Assembly (NCBI GenBank): GCA_021791345.1
Contig: JAJYWT010000163.1
Coordinates: forward strand, 1-11,790
Origin: a bacterium
GTDB lineage: Bacteria; Chloroflexota; Dormibacteria; UBA8260; Bog-877
Length of the DNA: 11,790 nt
Direction: 5' to 3'
Shown one piece after another: positions 1 to 7,824 of this stretch. Position 1 is the stretch's first letter; each line of letters starts with the position of its first letter. The translations under genes and the position numbers were made by a program. Below the pieces are notes generated by a model that saw nothing but the letters and a program-made list of their open reading frames with translations, did no database searches and was not told the origin of the DNA.

Positions 1-717
1 CTCACCGTTCACCAGCAGCAGCCCGTCAGCGGGCATCGACTCCAGCAGCTCGAAGTAGGGGGCCCGGTAGGCCGCCAGGTCGGGGTAGATGTCGGGGTGA
101 TCGAGCTCCAGGTTGAGCAGGGTGACGACCCCGGGGTTCCAGTGCAGGAACTTGGCCCGCTGGTCCAGGGCGGAGGTCGTGTACTCATCGCCCTCGAACA
201 CGAAGGGAGTGCGCAGATCGCCCAGCCGGACCGTGGCCTGAAAGTCACGGGAGGTGGACCCCAGTCGGAACCCCGGTCGCAGCCCCGCCCCCTCGAGCAT
301 CCAGGCGCACAGGGAGGCGGTGGTGGTCTTGCCGTGGGTGCCGCAGATCACGGCCCGCGGCCGGCCCGCGGCCAGCAAGCCCTGCGCCTCGGCCTCGCTC
401 ACCAGCGGCAGCCCCCGAGCCCTGACCGCGGCCAGCTCGGAATTGCCCGCCTGCACCTGGTTGCCGAGCACCACGAGCTGGGGGGTGCCCCAGCGTTCCA
501 GGTTCTGCTCGGTGTGGGTGTCGGCGAATTCGACTCCGGCCGCGCGCAGGATGTCAGTGGTCGGAGGGTAGGCGTCCTCGTCGGCCCCGGTCACCCGATA
601 GCCCAGGTCGGCCAGCGCCAGCGCCAGCCCGGAGACGGCGTAGCCGCAGATCCCGAGCAGGTGCAGGTGCGCGGGCGGAGGAGGCAGGCTGACAACCCCG
701 GCCTTCGCCACGGTCAC
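1..717 (-). CDS. mpl: Mpl-type Mur ligase, partial (3' end outside window)
   Basis: ATP-dependent ligase of the Mur family, which joins an amino acid or peptide to a UDP-MurNAc nucleotide in the cytoplasm. The first 239 residues are visible and the C-terminal domain is beyond the left edge. Seen: an N-terminal Rossmann nucleotide motif HLLGICGYAVSGLA (residues 18-31), YPP at 50-52, a GN...GN pair at 85-92, the P-loop GTHGKTTT at 126-133, then FEGDEYTTSALDQRAKF at 174-190 and LNLELDHPDIYPDL at 201-214. The DEY...D.R.KF stretch after the P-loop, with the YPP and GN motifs, is typical of Mpl (UDP-MurNAc:L-Ala-gamma-D-Glu-meso-Dap ligase, peptidoglycan recycling). MurC usually has EADESDGSF there. 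The GTG start at 717 overlaps the murG stop as GTGA; GTG at 711 is an alternative. The position at the end of the dcw operon is where murC normally sits, so it may serve as the cell's MurC. Mur-ligase family is certain; Mpl over MurC is likely. Confidence 0.88.
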   Translation of the reverse strand, partial: MTVAKAGVVSLPPPPAHLHLLGICGYAVSGLALALADLGYRVTGADEDAYPPTTDILRAAGVEFADTHTEQNLERWGTPQLVVLGNQVQAGNSELAAVRARGLPLVSEAEAQGLLAAGRPRAVICGTHGKTTTASLCAWMLEGAGLRPGFRLGSTSRDFQATVRLGDLRTPFVFEGDEYTTSALDQRAKFLHWNPGVVTLLNLELDHPDIYPDLAAYRAPYFELLESMPADGLLLVNGE

Positions 718-1805
718 CTCCTCCGCGCCGCGACCTGCGCCAGCAGCTCCGCCACCTGAGCCGCGGCCTGGGGCCGGGCCAGGGACCAGCTCGCCCGGGC
801 CATCGCCTCCCATCGGGAGGAATCGTCCAGGATCGCGAAGACCTCGCTTCGGAGCCGCTCGGCGGTGAGCTCGGGGTCGGGCACCACGACCGCCGCGCCC
901 GCCTTCGCAAACGGAGCGGCGTTGGCGGCCTGGTGGTTGCCCGCGTGGGGGTAGGGGACGAGGACCATCGGCTTGGCGAGGCAGCTCACCTCCGCCAGCG
1001 AACTGGCCCCGGCGCGCATCACCACGATCCCAGCCGCCGCCAGCTCCGACGCCATGTCGTCGGAGAACGGCAGGCAGCGGTAGCGGCTGCGGTCGATGCC
1101 GAGGCCGCCGGCCACTCGGGCCACCCGACCGTGGTCGCCGAGCCCGGTGAGGTGGGTGACCTCCAAGGGCGGGGCGGCCTGGAGCAGCCGTGGCAGCGCC
1201 TCCAGAATGACGTCGTTGAGATGCGCCGCCCCCTGTGACCCCCCCATCACCAGCAGGCGCCGGGGCCGGTCCGTCATGGGGCCGGCAGCCGCCAGCTCCG
1301 TGAACTGGCGCCGCACCGGGTTTCCGGTGCACACCACCCGTGCCCCGGGGAGCAGCGCCGCAGTCTCGGGAAAGGAGGTCGCCACGGTGACGGCCCGCCG
1401 GGCCAGCCAGCTGACCGCGCGCCCGGGCAGGGCGTTCTGCTCCATGAGCAGGACCGGGATGCCCCGACGCTCGGCCACCAGAGCGACCGGGACCGACACG
1501 TAGCCGCCGGTTGCCAGGACCACCTCGGGACGGAACCGGCCCATCACCCGACGCGCCTGCTGGTATGCGAGGGGCAGGCGGGTCAGCAGCCTGGGAGTGG
1601 CGGTGAGGCGGCTCGAGCCCATCCGGCCCAGGCTCAGTCCCATGAACTCGATCCCGGCCCCCGCCACGATCCGGGCCTCGGGGCCACCGGCACGGCCCAC
1701 GTAGGTCACCGCCCCTGCGGGGTCAGTCGAACGCAGCACCTCCGCCACGGCCACGGCCGGGGTGCAGTGTCCGCCCGTCCCGCCTCCGGTGATCAGCACG
1801 CGCAT
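714..1805 (-). CDS. murG: UDP-GlcNAc:undecaprenyl-PP-MurNAc-pentapeptide GlcNAc transferase MurG
   Basis: Peripheral membrane GT-B glycosyltransferase that adds GlcNAc to lipid I to make lipid II on the inner face of the membrane. The 363-residue length is normal for the family. Seen: the N-terminal glycine loop GGGTGGH at 7-13, ATGGYVSVP at 98-106 followed by GIPVLLMEQNALPG (115-128), GNPVR at 161-165, the second glycine loop GGSQGA at 188-193, and the donor-site block RAGASSLAE (264-272) with PYPHAGNHQAANA (284-296). I chose ATG 1805 because GGGGAG lies 5 nt upstream; a GTG at 1811 in the same frame would add two residues but lacks a good ribosome site. The gene starts inside the end of ftsW (83-nt overlap) and its TGA overlaps the GTG of the next ligase, so translation is probably coupled on both sides. 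Confidence 0.97.
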   Translation of the reverse strand: MRVLITGGGTGGHCTPAVAVAEVLRSTDPAGAVTYVGRAGGPEARIVAGAGIEFMGLSLGRMGSSRLTATPRLLTRLPLAYQQARRVMGRFRPEVVLATGGYVSVPVALVAERRGIPVLLMEQNALPGRAVSWLARRAVTVATSFPETAALLPGARVVCTGNPVRRQFTELAAAGPMTDRPRRLLVMGGSQGAAHLNDVILEALPRLLQAAPPLEVTHLTGLGDHGRVARVAGGLGIDRSRYRCLPFSDDMASELAAAGIVVMRAGASSLAEVSCLAKPMVLVPYPHAGNHQAANAAPFAKAGAAVVVPDPELTAERLRSEVFAILDDSSRWEAMARASWSLARPQAAAQVAELLAQVAARRR

Positions 1806-2985
1806 GGACACTCCCCGATCGGCGGCGTCGAGCCGAGATGTTGAGCAGAATCCCGGTGGCGGCCAGAGAGAGCGCCATCGAGGATCCCCCGTAGCTTATG
1901 AAGGTGAGGGGCACCCCAGTCGACGGGATCGAGTCGGTTACCCCGCCGATGTTGATCAGCGCCTGGCCGACGATCCAGATGGTGGCGCCGCTGGCGAGCA
2001 GCATGCCCAGGTGATCAGGCGCCTGCCGGGCGATCTTGTAGCCCCTCCAGGCGAACATGGCGAAGAGCGCCAGCACCGCCAGGGTCCCGATCAGCCCCAT
2101 GTCCTGGCCGATGACCGCGAAGATGAAGTCGTTCTGAGCCTCCGGCAGCGCCTGGGCGGTGGGCACCGGGCTGGCGAAGCCGGTGCCGAACAGCCCGCCG
2201 GCGCCGAAGGCGTAGAGTGCCTGCACCGCCTGGTAGCCGGTGCCGAGCGGATGCGCGAACGGGTTGAGATAGGCCAGCAACCGGGCCACCCGATAGGGCT
2301 CGGCCTTGATCATCAGGGCCCCCAGGAGCAGGCCGGCTGCGCCGAGCATGCCGAGATAGCGCAGCCGGGCGCCCGCCAGCACCAGCAGCCCCAGCCCCAA
2401 GACCGCCACCACCATGGTCGAGCCCAGGTCCTTCTCGAGGATGACCAGGACCGCCACCACCCCGATGCGCCACGCGTAAGGCCACACCCCCTCGCGGAAG
2501 TCGCCCATCGACCGGCGGTGCTGCTCCAGCCAGACCGCGCCGTAGACCACGATCATGAACTGCGCGATCACGCTGGGCTGGATCTGGATCGGGCCCGCCC
2601 CAATCCAGCGCCGGGCTCCCTGGATCTCCACCCCTATGTGGGGGACCAGGACCGCCACCAGCAGGAAGACGCTCCCGCCCGCCAGCCAGGGGGCGAGGGA
2701 CCGCCAGTTGTGGTAGTCCATCCGCAGGCAGAAGACCAGAGCTGCAATCCCCAGCAGGACCCAGACCAGCTGGTGCTCGAAGTAGTAGGCGGGGTTGCCG
2801 TTGTCCCAGGTGTAGGCGAAGCCCTCGCTGGAGACGTAGACCATGATCAACCCCACACTGCAGAGGGCGGCGGTGGTGAGCAGCAGCCAGATGTCGCAGT
2901 CCGGGAAGGCGGCCCGGCGCAGAGCGGCGCCCGGCGCGCGCTTGGCGTGGGCCGCGGGGATCCAGCGGTCGACCCTGGAGCTCAC
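1723..2985 (-). CDS. ftsW: Septal peptidoglycan glycosyltransferase FtsW (SEDS family)
   Basis: Polytopic SEDS protein that polymerises lipid II into septal glycan strands together with FtsI. The 420 residues begin with a basic cytoplasmic tail (1-30), then about ten hydrophobic segments. Family signatures seen: GARRWIGAGPIQIQPS (123-138), EKDLGS (184-189), GTGYQAVQALYAFGAGGLFG (248-267) and LPEAQNDFIFAVIGQDMGLIG (280-300), whose D286 matches the essential aspartate of SEDS enzymes, plus GVPLTFISYGGSSM (357-370). Two oddities stand out. The usual PSELAK reads PSVIAQ here. The C-terminus also runs 83 nt into murG, giving an arginine- and glycine-rich tail (393-420) that may not be a native feature. 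The GTG start at 2985 overlaps the mraY TGA as GTGA; the frame stays open to 3081, but that would overlap mraY by 100 nt. FtsW rather than RodA is inferred from the dcw context and adjoining ftsI/mraY. Confidence 0.95.
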   Translation of the reverse strand: MSSRVDRWIPAAHAKRAPGAALRRAAFPDCDIWLLLTTAALCSVGLIMVYVSSEGFAYTWDNGNPAYYFEHQLVWVLLGIAALVFCLRMDYHNWRSLAPWLAGGSVFLLVAVLVPHIGVEIQGARRWIGAGPIQIQPSVIAQFMIVVYGAVWLEQHRRSMGDFREGVWPYAWRIGVVAVLVILEKDLGSTMVVAVLGLGLLVLAGARLRYLGMLGAAGLLLGALMIKAEPYRVARLLAYLNPFAHPLGTGYQAVQALYAFGAGGLFGTGFASPVPTAQALPEAQNDFIFAVIGQDMGLIGTLAVLALFAMFAWRGYKIARQAPDHLGMLLASGATIWIVGQALINIGGVTDSIPSTGVPLTFISYGGSSMALSLAATGILLNISARRRRSGSVHARADHRRRDGRTLHPGRGRGGGAAFD

Positions 2986-3950
2986 CGGGGGTGCCCCCCG
3001 AGCCCCGACCAGAGGCCCCATCCCAACACCAGACCAGCGGTCAGCAGGGAGACGGCCCAGAGGCGAAGGTCGATCGCCCACTCCCCCAACCCGCCCAGCT
3101 CCAGGTGGTGGTGCAGCGGGCTCATGCGCAGCAGCCGCCGGCCCCCGCTGAGCTTGAAGTAGCCGACCTGGGCGATGACCGAGACCGCCTCGCTCAGATA
3201 CACCAGGACCAGCAGCGGCAGCAGGATCAGAAGGCCGGTCTCGACGCTGGCGACGGCCACCATCAGGCCCAGTGCGAGCGACCCCGCGTCACCCATGAAG
3301 ACCCGCGCCGGAGGCAGGTTGAAGCACAGAAAGGCCACGACCAGCGCCGCCGCCGTCCAGCAGGTGGTGGCCAACAGCGAGTGGTGCTGGAGCGCCGCCG
3401 CCACCCCACACACCGCCAGTGCGGGGATGGCGCAGCCGGCGGCCAGCCCGTCCACCCCGTCGGTCAGGTTGGCGGCGTTTGCGGTGGCCAGCAGCGCCAG
3501 CGCTGCCAGCCCGATCCCGGCCGGCCCCAGGTCGCGCATGCCGAGGCCGGGGATCAGCTGCGAGGAGGAGTGGGTGGCGGCCAGGGCCACCCCGAGGATG
3601 GCGGCGCAGAGCGCCAGCAGCAGGAATTTGGGAACGACCCGCAGGCCGGCGCCGCGCCTAACCTTGGTGAGGTCGTCCCCGAACCCCACCGCCGCGCCCA
3701 GCAGGCCGGCGGCCACCACCACCGCCCCGCCGGGGTTCCTGAGCGCCACCGCCCAGACCACGGCCAGCAGGAGGGTGAAGAGCAGGCCGCCAGCGGTGGG
3801 GGTGCCCGCCTTGACCAGGTGCGAGGAGGGCCCCTCGCTGCGCTCCCGCTGACGCATGCCGAAGCGTCCGAGCGCAAAGATGGCGGGGGGATAGAGCACC
3901 ACCCCGCCCACGAACGCGCCCGCCACGCTGAGTCCGTTCACTCGGGGCAT
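2982..3950 (-). CDS. mraY: Phospho-MurNAc-pentapeptide translocase MraY
   Basis: Integral membrane enzyme transferring phospho-MurNAc-pentapeptide from UDP to undecaprenyl phosphate, giving lipid I. The 322 residues contain multiple transmembrane segments, and all hallmark motifs are present: HLVKAGTPTAGG (44-55), the catalytic aspartate pair GFGDD (89-93), NAANLTDGVDGLAAG (158-172), FMGDAGS (218-224) and the cytoplasmic MSPLHHHLE (276-284). The length is slightly shorter than E. coli MraY (360) but typical of Gram-positive versions. The ATG at 3950 follows the ftsI TAA by one base (TAACATG), with no clear ribosome site, so translation is likely by coupling. The stop overlaps the GTG of ftsW. 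In most bacteria murE and murF precede this gene; here it directly follows ftsI. Confidence 0.97.
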   Translation of the reverse strand: MPRVNGLSVAGAFVGGVVLYPPAIFALGRFGMRQRERSEGPSSHLVKAGTPTAGGLLFTLLLAVVWAVALRNPGGAVVVAAGLLGAAVGFGDDLTKVRRGAGLRVVPKFLLLALCAAILGVALAATHSSSQLIPGLGMRDLGPAGIGLAALALLATANAANLTDGVDGLAAGCAIPALAVCGVAAALQHHSLLATTCWTAAALVVAFLCFNLPPARVFMGDAGSLALGLMVAVASVETGLLILLPLLVLVYLSEAVSVIAQVGYFKLSGGRRLLRMSPLHHHLELGGLGEWAIDLRLWAVSLLTAGLVLGWGLWSGLGGHPR

Positions 3951-3951
3951 G

Positions 3952-5751
3952 TTAGGGGCGCAGCTTGAACCGGGCGATCAGCGCCTCGGTCACCAACTTG
4001 GAGGTGGGCGCGGCGTCGTAGGCCCCCTCGCGCAGGGCGGGCGGCACCTGGGGGTAGCGGATGATGCAGAGCATCGAGTACTGGGGGTCGCTGGCGGGGA
4101 AGAACTCCACGAAGGAGTCGATGGTGTTGTTCCCGTAGACCCCCTTGCCGTTGGAGACGGATGACGTCCCGGTCTTGCCCGCGATCTGGCCGTACCAGGC
4201 GCCCCCCATCTTGGCCTCGAAGCCGGACGCTCCAGGGACGTCCACCACCCCGACCATCATGTTGGCCAGCGTCTGAGCGGCCGCGGCGCTGATCGCCCGG
4301 TGGGTCCTGGGCTTGATCCGGGTGGTCGGCAGTCCCCCGCCGGTGATCGCGGTCACCACATGGGGCTGGACCCAGACCCCGCCGTTGGCAACCGTGTTGA
4401 CCGCCGCCAGCATCTGGATCGGGGTCACCACGTAGCCCTGGCCGAAGCTGGCGGTGGCGAACTGCACCGGCTGCAGCTGGGAGTACGGAGGCAGCGGCTG
4501 GTTGGAGGCGCCCGCCAGGTCGATCCCGGTGGGGACCCCGATCCCGAAGGCCTTCATGTTCTGGTAGAAGGGCTTGGCACCCTCCCACTGCTGGATGTGG
4601 ACCGCGCCCACGTTGAGGGAGTCCTCCAGGACCCAGTTCATGGTGATGACCCCGTGGGCGCGCAGGTCCCAGTCCCGGATCTGCCAGCCCTGGACGGTCA
4701 CCTCGCCGGTCTCGTCGAAGGTCTCGTTGGGGGTGATGACGTGCCGGTTGAGCGCGCCGGCGAAGGTGATCACCTTTCCCACCGAGCCGGGCTCGTAGAG
4801 ATCCGCGACCCCGGCATCCTTGAAGAGCTTCACCGGGGTGGTGGCGTAATTGTTGGCATCGTAGGTCGGGTAGTCCGCCCAGGCCACGATCCCCCCGGTG
4901 TGAACGTTCATCACGATCATCGTGCCGGAGGCCCCGTTCACCTTCTTGACCTCGGCGGTTAGGTCGCGCTGGACCGCCGCTTGGATGGTGGCGTCGAGGC
5001 TGGTCTGCAGGTTGCGCCCGTTGACAGCGGGCTGCTGGGGGGCCGAGCTGAGCGCGACCGGGTTGCCCTGGAGGTCGTAAACCACCGACTCGTGACCGGG
5101 ACGCCCGGCCAGAACGTTGTTGTAGTAGCCCTCCAGTCCGTACTGCCCCTGGCCGTTGGCGTTGACAAACCCGAGCACGTTCGCCGCCAGGCTCGTCCCC
5201 GGGAGCGCCCCGGGGCCATACGATCTGGTCTCCCCCTGGAGGGCTCCGACCTGGCTCAGGTTGAGACGCGCGACCTGGCTCTCCACCTGCGCGGACTGGT
5301 TCTTGGCCAGATAGACGAAGTCGAGCGGGCGGGAGAGGGCGGTCAGGATCTGGTTGGCGCTGACCCCCAGGATCGGCGCCAGGCGGGTCGCGTAGAGCAG
5401 CCGCTGCTGCTTTGGGATCAGGTTGGGGTCGGCCCAGATGTCATAGACCGGGACGTTGCCGGCCAGAACCTGCCCGGTGTCGTCCAGGATCAGCCCCCTG
5501 GTCGCGGGGATGGTGACCTCCGAGACCTGCTGGGAGACCGCCGCGGCGGCCAGCTGTGGGCCCTGCTTCAGCTGCAGCTCGATCAGTCGGGCTCCCAGCC
5601 CGAACACCGCCACCATCACGATCGCGGTGACTGCCGCCAGCCGGCGCTTGGGATCGGCCGCCACCGGCAGGCCCCCGCGGCCGGCCAGCTCCGCCGGACG
5701 GCGCCGGCCGGTGGCGGAGGGGCGACGGCTGGAGTAGGGGCGGCTGGCCAC
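3952..5751 (-). CDS. ftsI: Septal transpeptidase FtsI / class B penicillin-binding protein
   Basis: Class B penicillin-binding protein that cross-links septal peptidoglycan in partnership with FtsW. The 599 residues comprise a basic cytoplasmic tail (1-37), one membrane anchor (about 38-60, LAAVTAIVMVAVFGLGARLI), a pedestal domain beginning at TRGLILD (84-90) with GQYGLEGYYN near 202-211, and the transpeptidase domain (about 245-595). The catalytic triad motifs are all visible: SVGK with nucleophile S323 and K326, SLN at 378-380, and KTGT at 526-529. No PASTA repeats follow. GTG 5751 starts 4 nt after the ftsL-like TGA. FtsI identity rests on the class B architecture plus position between ftsL and mraY in the dcw operon. 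Confidence 0.95.
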   Translation of the reverse strand: MASRPYSSRRPSATGRRRPAELAGRGGLPVAADPKRRLAAVTAIVMVAVFGLGARLIELQLKQGPQLAAAAVSQQVSEVTIPATRGLILDDTGQVLAGNVPVYDIWADPNLIPKQQRLLYATRLAPILGVSANQILTALSRPLDFVYLAKNQSAQVESQVARLNLSQVGALQGETRSYGPGALPGTSLAANVLGFVNANGQGQYGLEGYYNNVLAGRPGHESVVYDLQGNPVALSSAPQQPAVNGRNLQTSLDATIQAAVQRDLTAEVKKVNGASGTMIVMNVHTGGIVAWADYPTYDANNYATTPVKLFKDAGVADLYEPGSVGKVITFAGALNRHVITPNETFDETGEVTVQGWQIRDWDLRAHGVITMNWVLEDSLNVGAVHIQQWEGAKPFYQNMKAFGIGVPTGIDLAGASNQPLPPYSQLQPVQFATASFGQGYVVTPIQMLAAVNTVANGGVWVQPHVVTAITGGGLPTTRIKPRTHRAISAAAAQTLANMMVGVVDVPGASGFEAKMGGAWYGQIAGKTGTSSVSNGKGVYGNNTIDSFVEFFPASDPQYSMLCIIRYPQVPPALREGAYDAAPTSKLVTEALIARFKLRP

Positions 5752-5755
5752 CGCC

Positions 5756-6175
5756 TCAGGCGCCCTTGAGGGCGGCCAACGCCGGCAGCAGGGGGTCCTT
5801 CACAGTCGACGGGGGCGGGGTTATGACCCGCCAACTCGATTGCGGACTGAGCCCCAGGGTGGCCGCGGCCGCGTTCAGCGCGCCGGCGCTGTCGGCCGCC
5901 TGGAGCTCCTGGGCGAGGACCGCGGAGATGTTCGCCAGCTGTGCCTTCTGGGCCTCCAGGGACGCCACCTGGTAGGTGAGCGCGGTGCCCGAGGCGGTCT
6001 CGGAGATGTAACCGGTGGCGGCCAGGGTCAGCCCGGCGATGAGGGGGAGCGCGACCCAGGCGACCCCGGTGCGAAGGCGTGTGCGCTCCCGGGCGCGGTT
6101 GGGTTGCGCCTCGTCCTCGTCAAGCGGGAGATACGCGGTGCGACGTGCCGGACGGGGGGCGGCGATGGTGGTCAT
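5756..6175 (-). CDS. ftsL: FtsL-like divisome membrane protein
   Basis: Small bitopic protein of 139 residues in the ftsL slot between rsmH and ftsI. FtsL, with DivIC/FtsB, scaffolds and activates FtsW-FtsI in the divisome. Seen: a charged, arginine-rich cytoplasmic tail (1-36), a single membrane segment (about 38-57, VAWVALPLIAGLTLAATGYI), an Ala/Gln/Leu-rich stretch that could form a short coiled coil (about 64-95, with SLEAQKAQLANISAVLAQEL inside), then a small tail with LGLSPQSSW and a proline run. FtsL sequences are poorly conserved, so the call rests on architecture and synteny rather than motifs. The ATG at 6175 has only a weak ribosome site; 71 nt separate it from the rsmH stop, the widest gap in the operon. 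Confidence 0.82.
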   Translation of the reverse strand: MTTIAAPRPARRTAYLPLDEDEAQPNRARERTRLRTGVAWVALPLIAGLTLAATGYISETASGTALTYQVASLEAQKAQLANISAVLAQELQAADSAGALNAAAATLGLSPQSSWRVITPPPSTVKDPLLPALAALKGA

Positions 6176-6246
6176 GGCTGGCTCTGTACTTGTTGCTGGA
6201 TTGTTGACTGGGACTCAGGGGAAGACGGTCGGGACTGGCGGAGGGC

Positions 6247-7269
6247 TCAGGGGTCGGCCGGGGCCAGCTTGACGGCGGTGCGCAGCAACGCGGAGCGCGC
6301 GCGCGGGTTGCGCGCGATCTCCCCGGCCGTGGGGCGCAGCGCCCGTCGTGAGGGAAGGTGGAGGGAGGCCCGGTGGGCGCAGGTGCAGATGGGCTGAGGG
6401 GGAGGACATACACAGTTCATTGCAAGGTTGTGGAGAAGACGCTTTGCAGTGGTGTCCTCAAGGGAGTGGAAGGAGATTACCCCCAAACGCCCACCGGGCC
6501 GAAGAATTTGAACAGCAGCGAGCAGTCCCGCCTCGAGCTCGTGGAGCTCGTTGTTGACCGCGATGCGCAGGGCCAGGAAGACCCTGGTGGCGGGATGGAT
6601 GTGCGGCGGCCAGAGCCGCCTGGGAATCGCCTGGGCGGTCACCGCCGCAAGCTCGGTCGTGGTCAGCAGGGGAGCGGTGCGGCGCCGCGCGACGATGGCC
6701 CTGGCGATCGCCTTGGCGTGGCGCTCCTGACCCAGCTCGAGGAACAGGCCGGCGAGCTCATCCGCGCCGAAGGTGTTGACGATGTCGGCCGCGGTGCTGC
6801 CGCCGGAGCCCGGGTCCATGCGCATGTCGAGCGGACCCTCGGCCTGGAAGCTGAATCCGCGGGCGGGGTCATCCAGCTGCACAGAGGAGATGCCCAGGTC
6901 CATGACCACGACGTCCGCTACCAGCTCCTCCTCCGCGGCGATCCGTTCCAATTCAGAGAAGCTGGCGACTCGCGCCGAGAACCCCGACCCGTAGGAGGCG
7001 AAGCGGTCCCGGGCTCTAGCGACAGCGACCGGGTCCCGGTCCAATGCCAGAACCCGGCCGCCTGGGAGGATGCGTGGCAACAGAGCGGCGGTGGTGCCGC
7101 CCCCACCGAGGGTGGCGTCGACCACGAGTTCACCCGGCTTGGGGCGGAGCTGCTCCAGCAGCTCCGCGACCATCACCGGCTCATGGGCACCGGCGGGGGC
7201 GGTGAGCCGCCGTGGCCGGGACCGATCCTTGGATCGGGGAGTGGACATCACCTCCAGCATGACGCTCAT
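6247..7269 (-). CDS. rsmH: 16S rRNA (cytosine-1402-N4)-methyltransferase RsmH
   Basis: S-adenosylmethionine-dependent methyltransferase (formerly MraW) that N4-methylates C1402 in the 16S rRNA decoding centre. The 340 residues include HEPVMVAELLEQL (29-41), the SAM loop DATLGGGGTT (51-60), ALDRDP (75-80), MDLGISSVQLDDPARGFSF (123-141) with GPLDMRM (145-151), HPATRVFLALRIAVNNEL (225-242), ISFHSLED (265-272) and the cysteine-rich CVCPPPQPICTC (286-297) found in many family members, ending NPRARSALLR (321-330). The start ATG at 7269 overlaps the mraZ stop as ATGA. An in-frame ATG at 7260 is a weaker alternative. The first 25 residues are a basic extension before the conserved core. Confidence 0.97.
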   Translation of the reverse strand: MSVMLEVMSTPRSKDRSRPRRLTAPAGAHEPVMVAELLEQLRPKPGELVVDATLGGGGTTAALLPRILPGGRVLALDRDPVAVARARDRFASYGSGFSARVASFSELERIAAEEELVADVVVMDLGISSVQLDDPARGFSFQAEGPLDMRMDPGSGGSTAADIVNTFGADELAGLFLELGQERHAKAIARAIVARRRTAPLLTTTELAAVTAQAIPRRLWPPHIHPATRVFLALRIAVNNELHELEAGLLAAVQILRPGGRLGVISFHSLEDTTAKRLLHNLAMNCVCPPPQPICTCAHRASLHLPSRRALRPTAGEIARNPRARSALLRTAVKLAPADP

Positions 7270-7739
7270 CCCTCGACCACCGACGGTGGCGGCGGGGTGG
7301 GGCTCTGTCCCAGGGCGATGGCTGCGCGCTGGCGGATCCTCTCCCAGGACTGGGGATCGACCCGCTGGGATCGCTCCTGGAAGTGCTCCTCACTGTAGAT
7401 CTCGACCGCCTGGTTCATGCCCACGAAGACGGCGTTGCGGGAGAGCTCGGCGTGCTCCCGGAGCTGGGAGGCGAGCAGGAGCCGGCCCTGCGCGTCCCAG
7501 TTGATCTGCTGCGACGAGGAGAAGAAGTGGAAGAGATAGTCGCGGTAGTCGGGGTCGGCGACGTCGGAGTAGGCGCGCTCACCCACGAGCTGCTCCCAGT
7601 AGGCGGGCGGGTACATCACCAGCGCATACCCCGGGCCCTTGGTGACCACCCCACCCAGGAGCGCTTCGCGGAACCGGGCAGGGACCGCGATCCGGCCCTT
7701 CTCGTCAAGCGTGTGCAGGTACGAACCGTAGAAGGCCAC
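7266..7739 (-). CDS. mraZ: Transcriptional regulator MraZ
   Basis: First gene of the dcw operon. MraZ is a DNA-binding protein of the AbrB-like swapped-hairpin fold that forms a ring and controls its own operon. The 157 residues hold two repeats, each with the DxxxR motif: HTLDEKGRIAVPARFRE (9-25, D12/R16) and INWDAQGRLLLASQLREH (79-96, D82/R86). The second is followed by AVFVGMNQAVEIYSEEHF (103-120). Typical MraZ is about 140-150 residues; the extra here is a proline-rich tail (148-153). The GTG start at 7739 is preceded by AGGGG 4 nt upstream. The stop overlaps rsmH. A promoter and repeats that could be its own operator lie upstream. Confidence 0.97.
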   Translation of the reverse strand: MAFYGSYLHTLDEKGRIAVPARFREALLGGVVTKGPGYALVMYPPAYWEQLVGERAYSDVADPDYRDYLFHFFSSSQQINWDAQGRLLLASQLREHAELSRNAVFVGMNQAVEIYSEEHFQERSQRVDPQSWERIRQRAAIALGQSPTPPPPSVVEG

Positions 7740-7790
7740 CCGCGCCCCTCAGCTTCCCAGCCCATCGCCCGACGGCTCCGTGCGGTTGTT

Positions 7791-7809
7791 CACCACTTCT
7801 CCCCACCAC
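7791..7809 (-). promoter_or_regulatory. GTGGTG direct repeats, candidate MraZ operator
   Basis: The minus strand carries GTGGTG twice, at 7809-7804 and 7796-7791 (13 nt apart). Read as TGG boxes, TGGGG (7805-7801) and TGGTG (7795-7791) are 10 nt apart, one helical turn. MraZ proteins are known to bind short direct repeats of the TGGG type spaced about 10 nt in their own promoter region. The placement, within about 30 nt downstream of the predicted start site, would suit repression. Only two boxes are visible, so the assignment is tentative. Confidence 0.45.
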
Positions 7810-7824
7810 TAACAGGATGGAGGG

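Noticed and set aside
2986..3081. Longer FtsW starting at 3081
   Set aside because: It would overlap mraY by 100 nt; the GTG at 2985 overlapping the mraY stop fits the GTGA pattern of the operon.
1762..3162. Long open frame of 466 codons on the plus strand, opposite ftsW
   Set aside because: Its translation is low-complexity (Gln, His, Arg, Pro, Gly, Asp) with no domain, and it is the antisense of a clear ftsW; long antisense frames are expected at this GC content.
2991..3968. 325-codon plus-strand frame opposite mraY
   Set aside because: Same reason: His/Gln/Gly-rich shadow of a gene with all MraY motifs intact.
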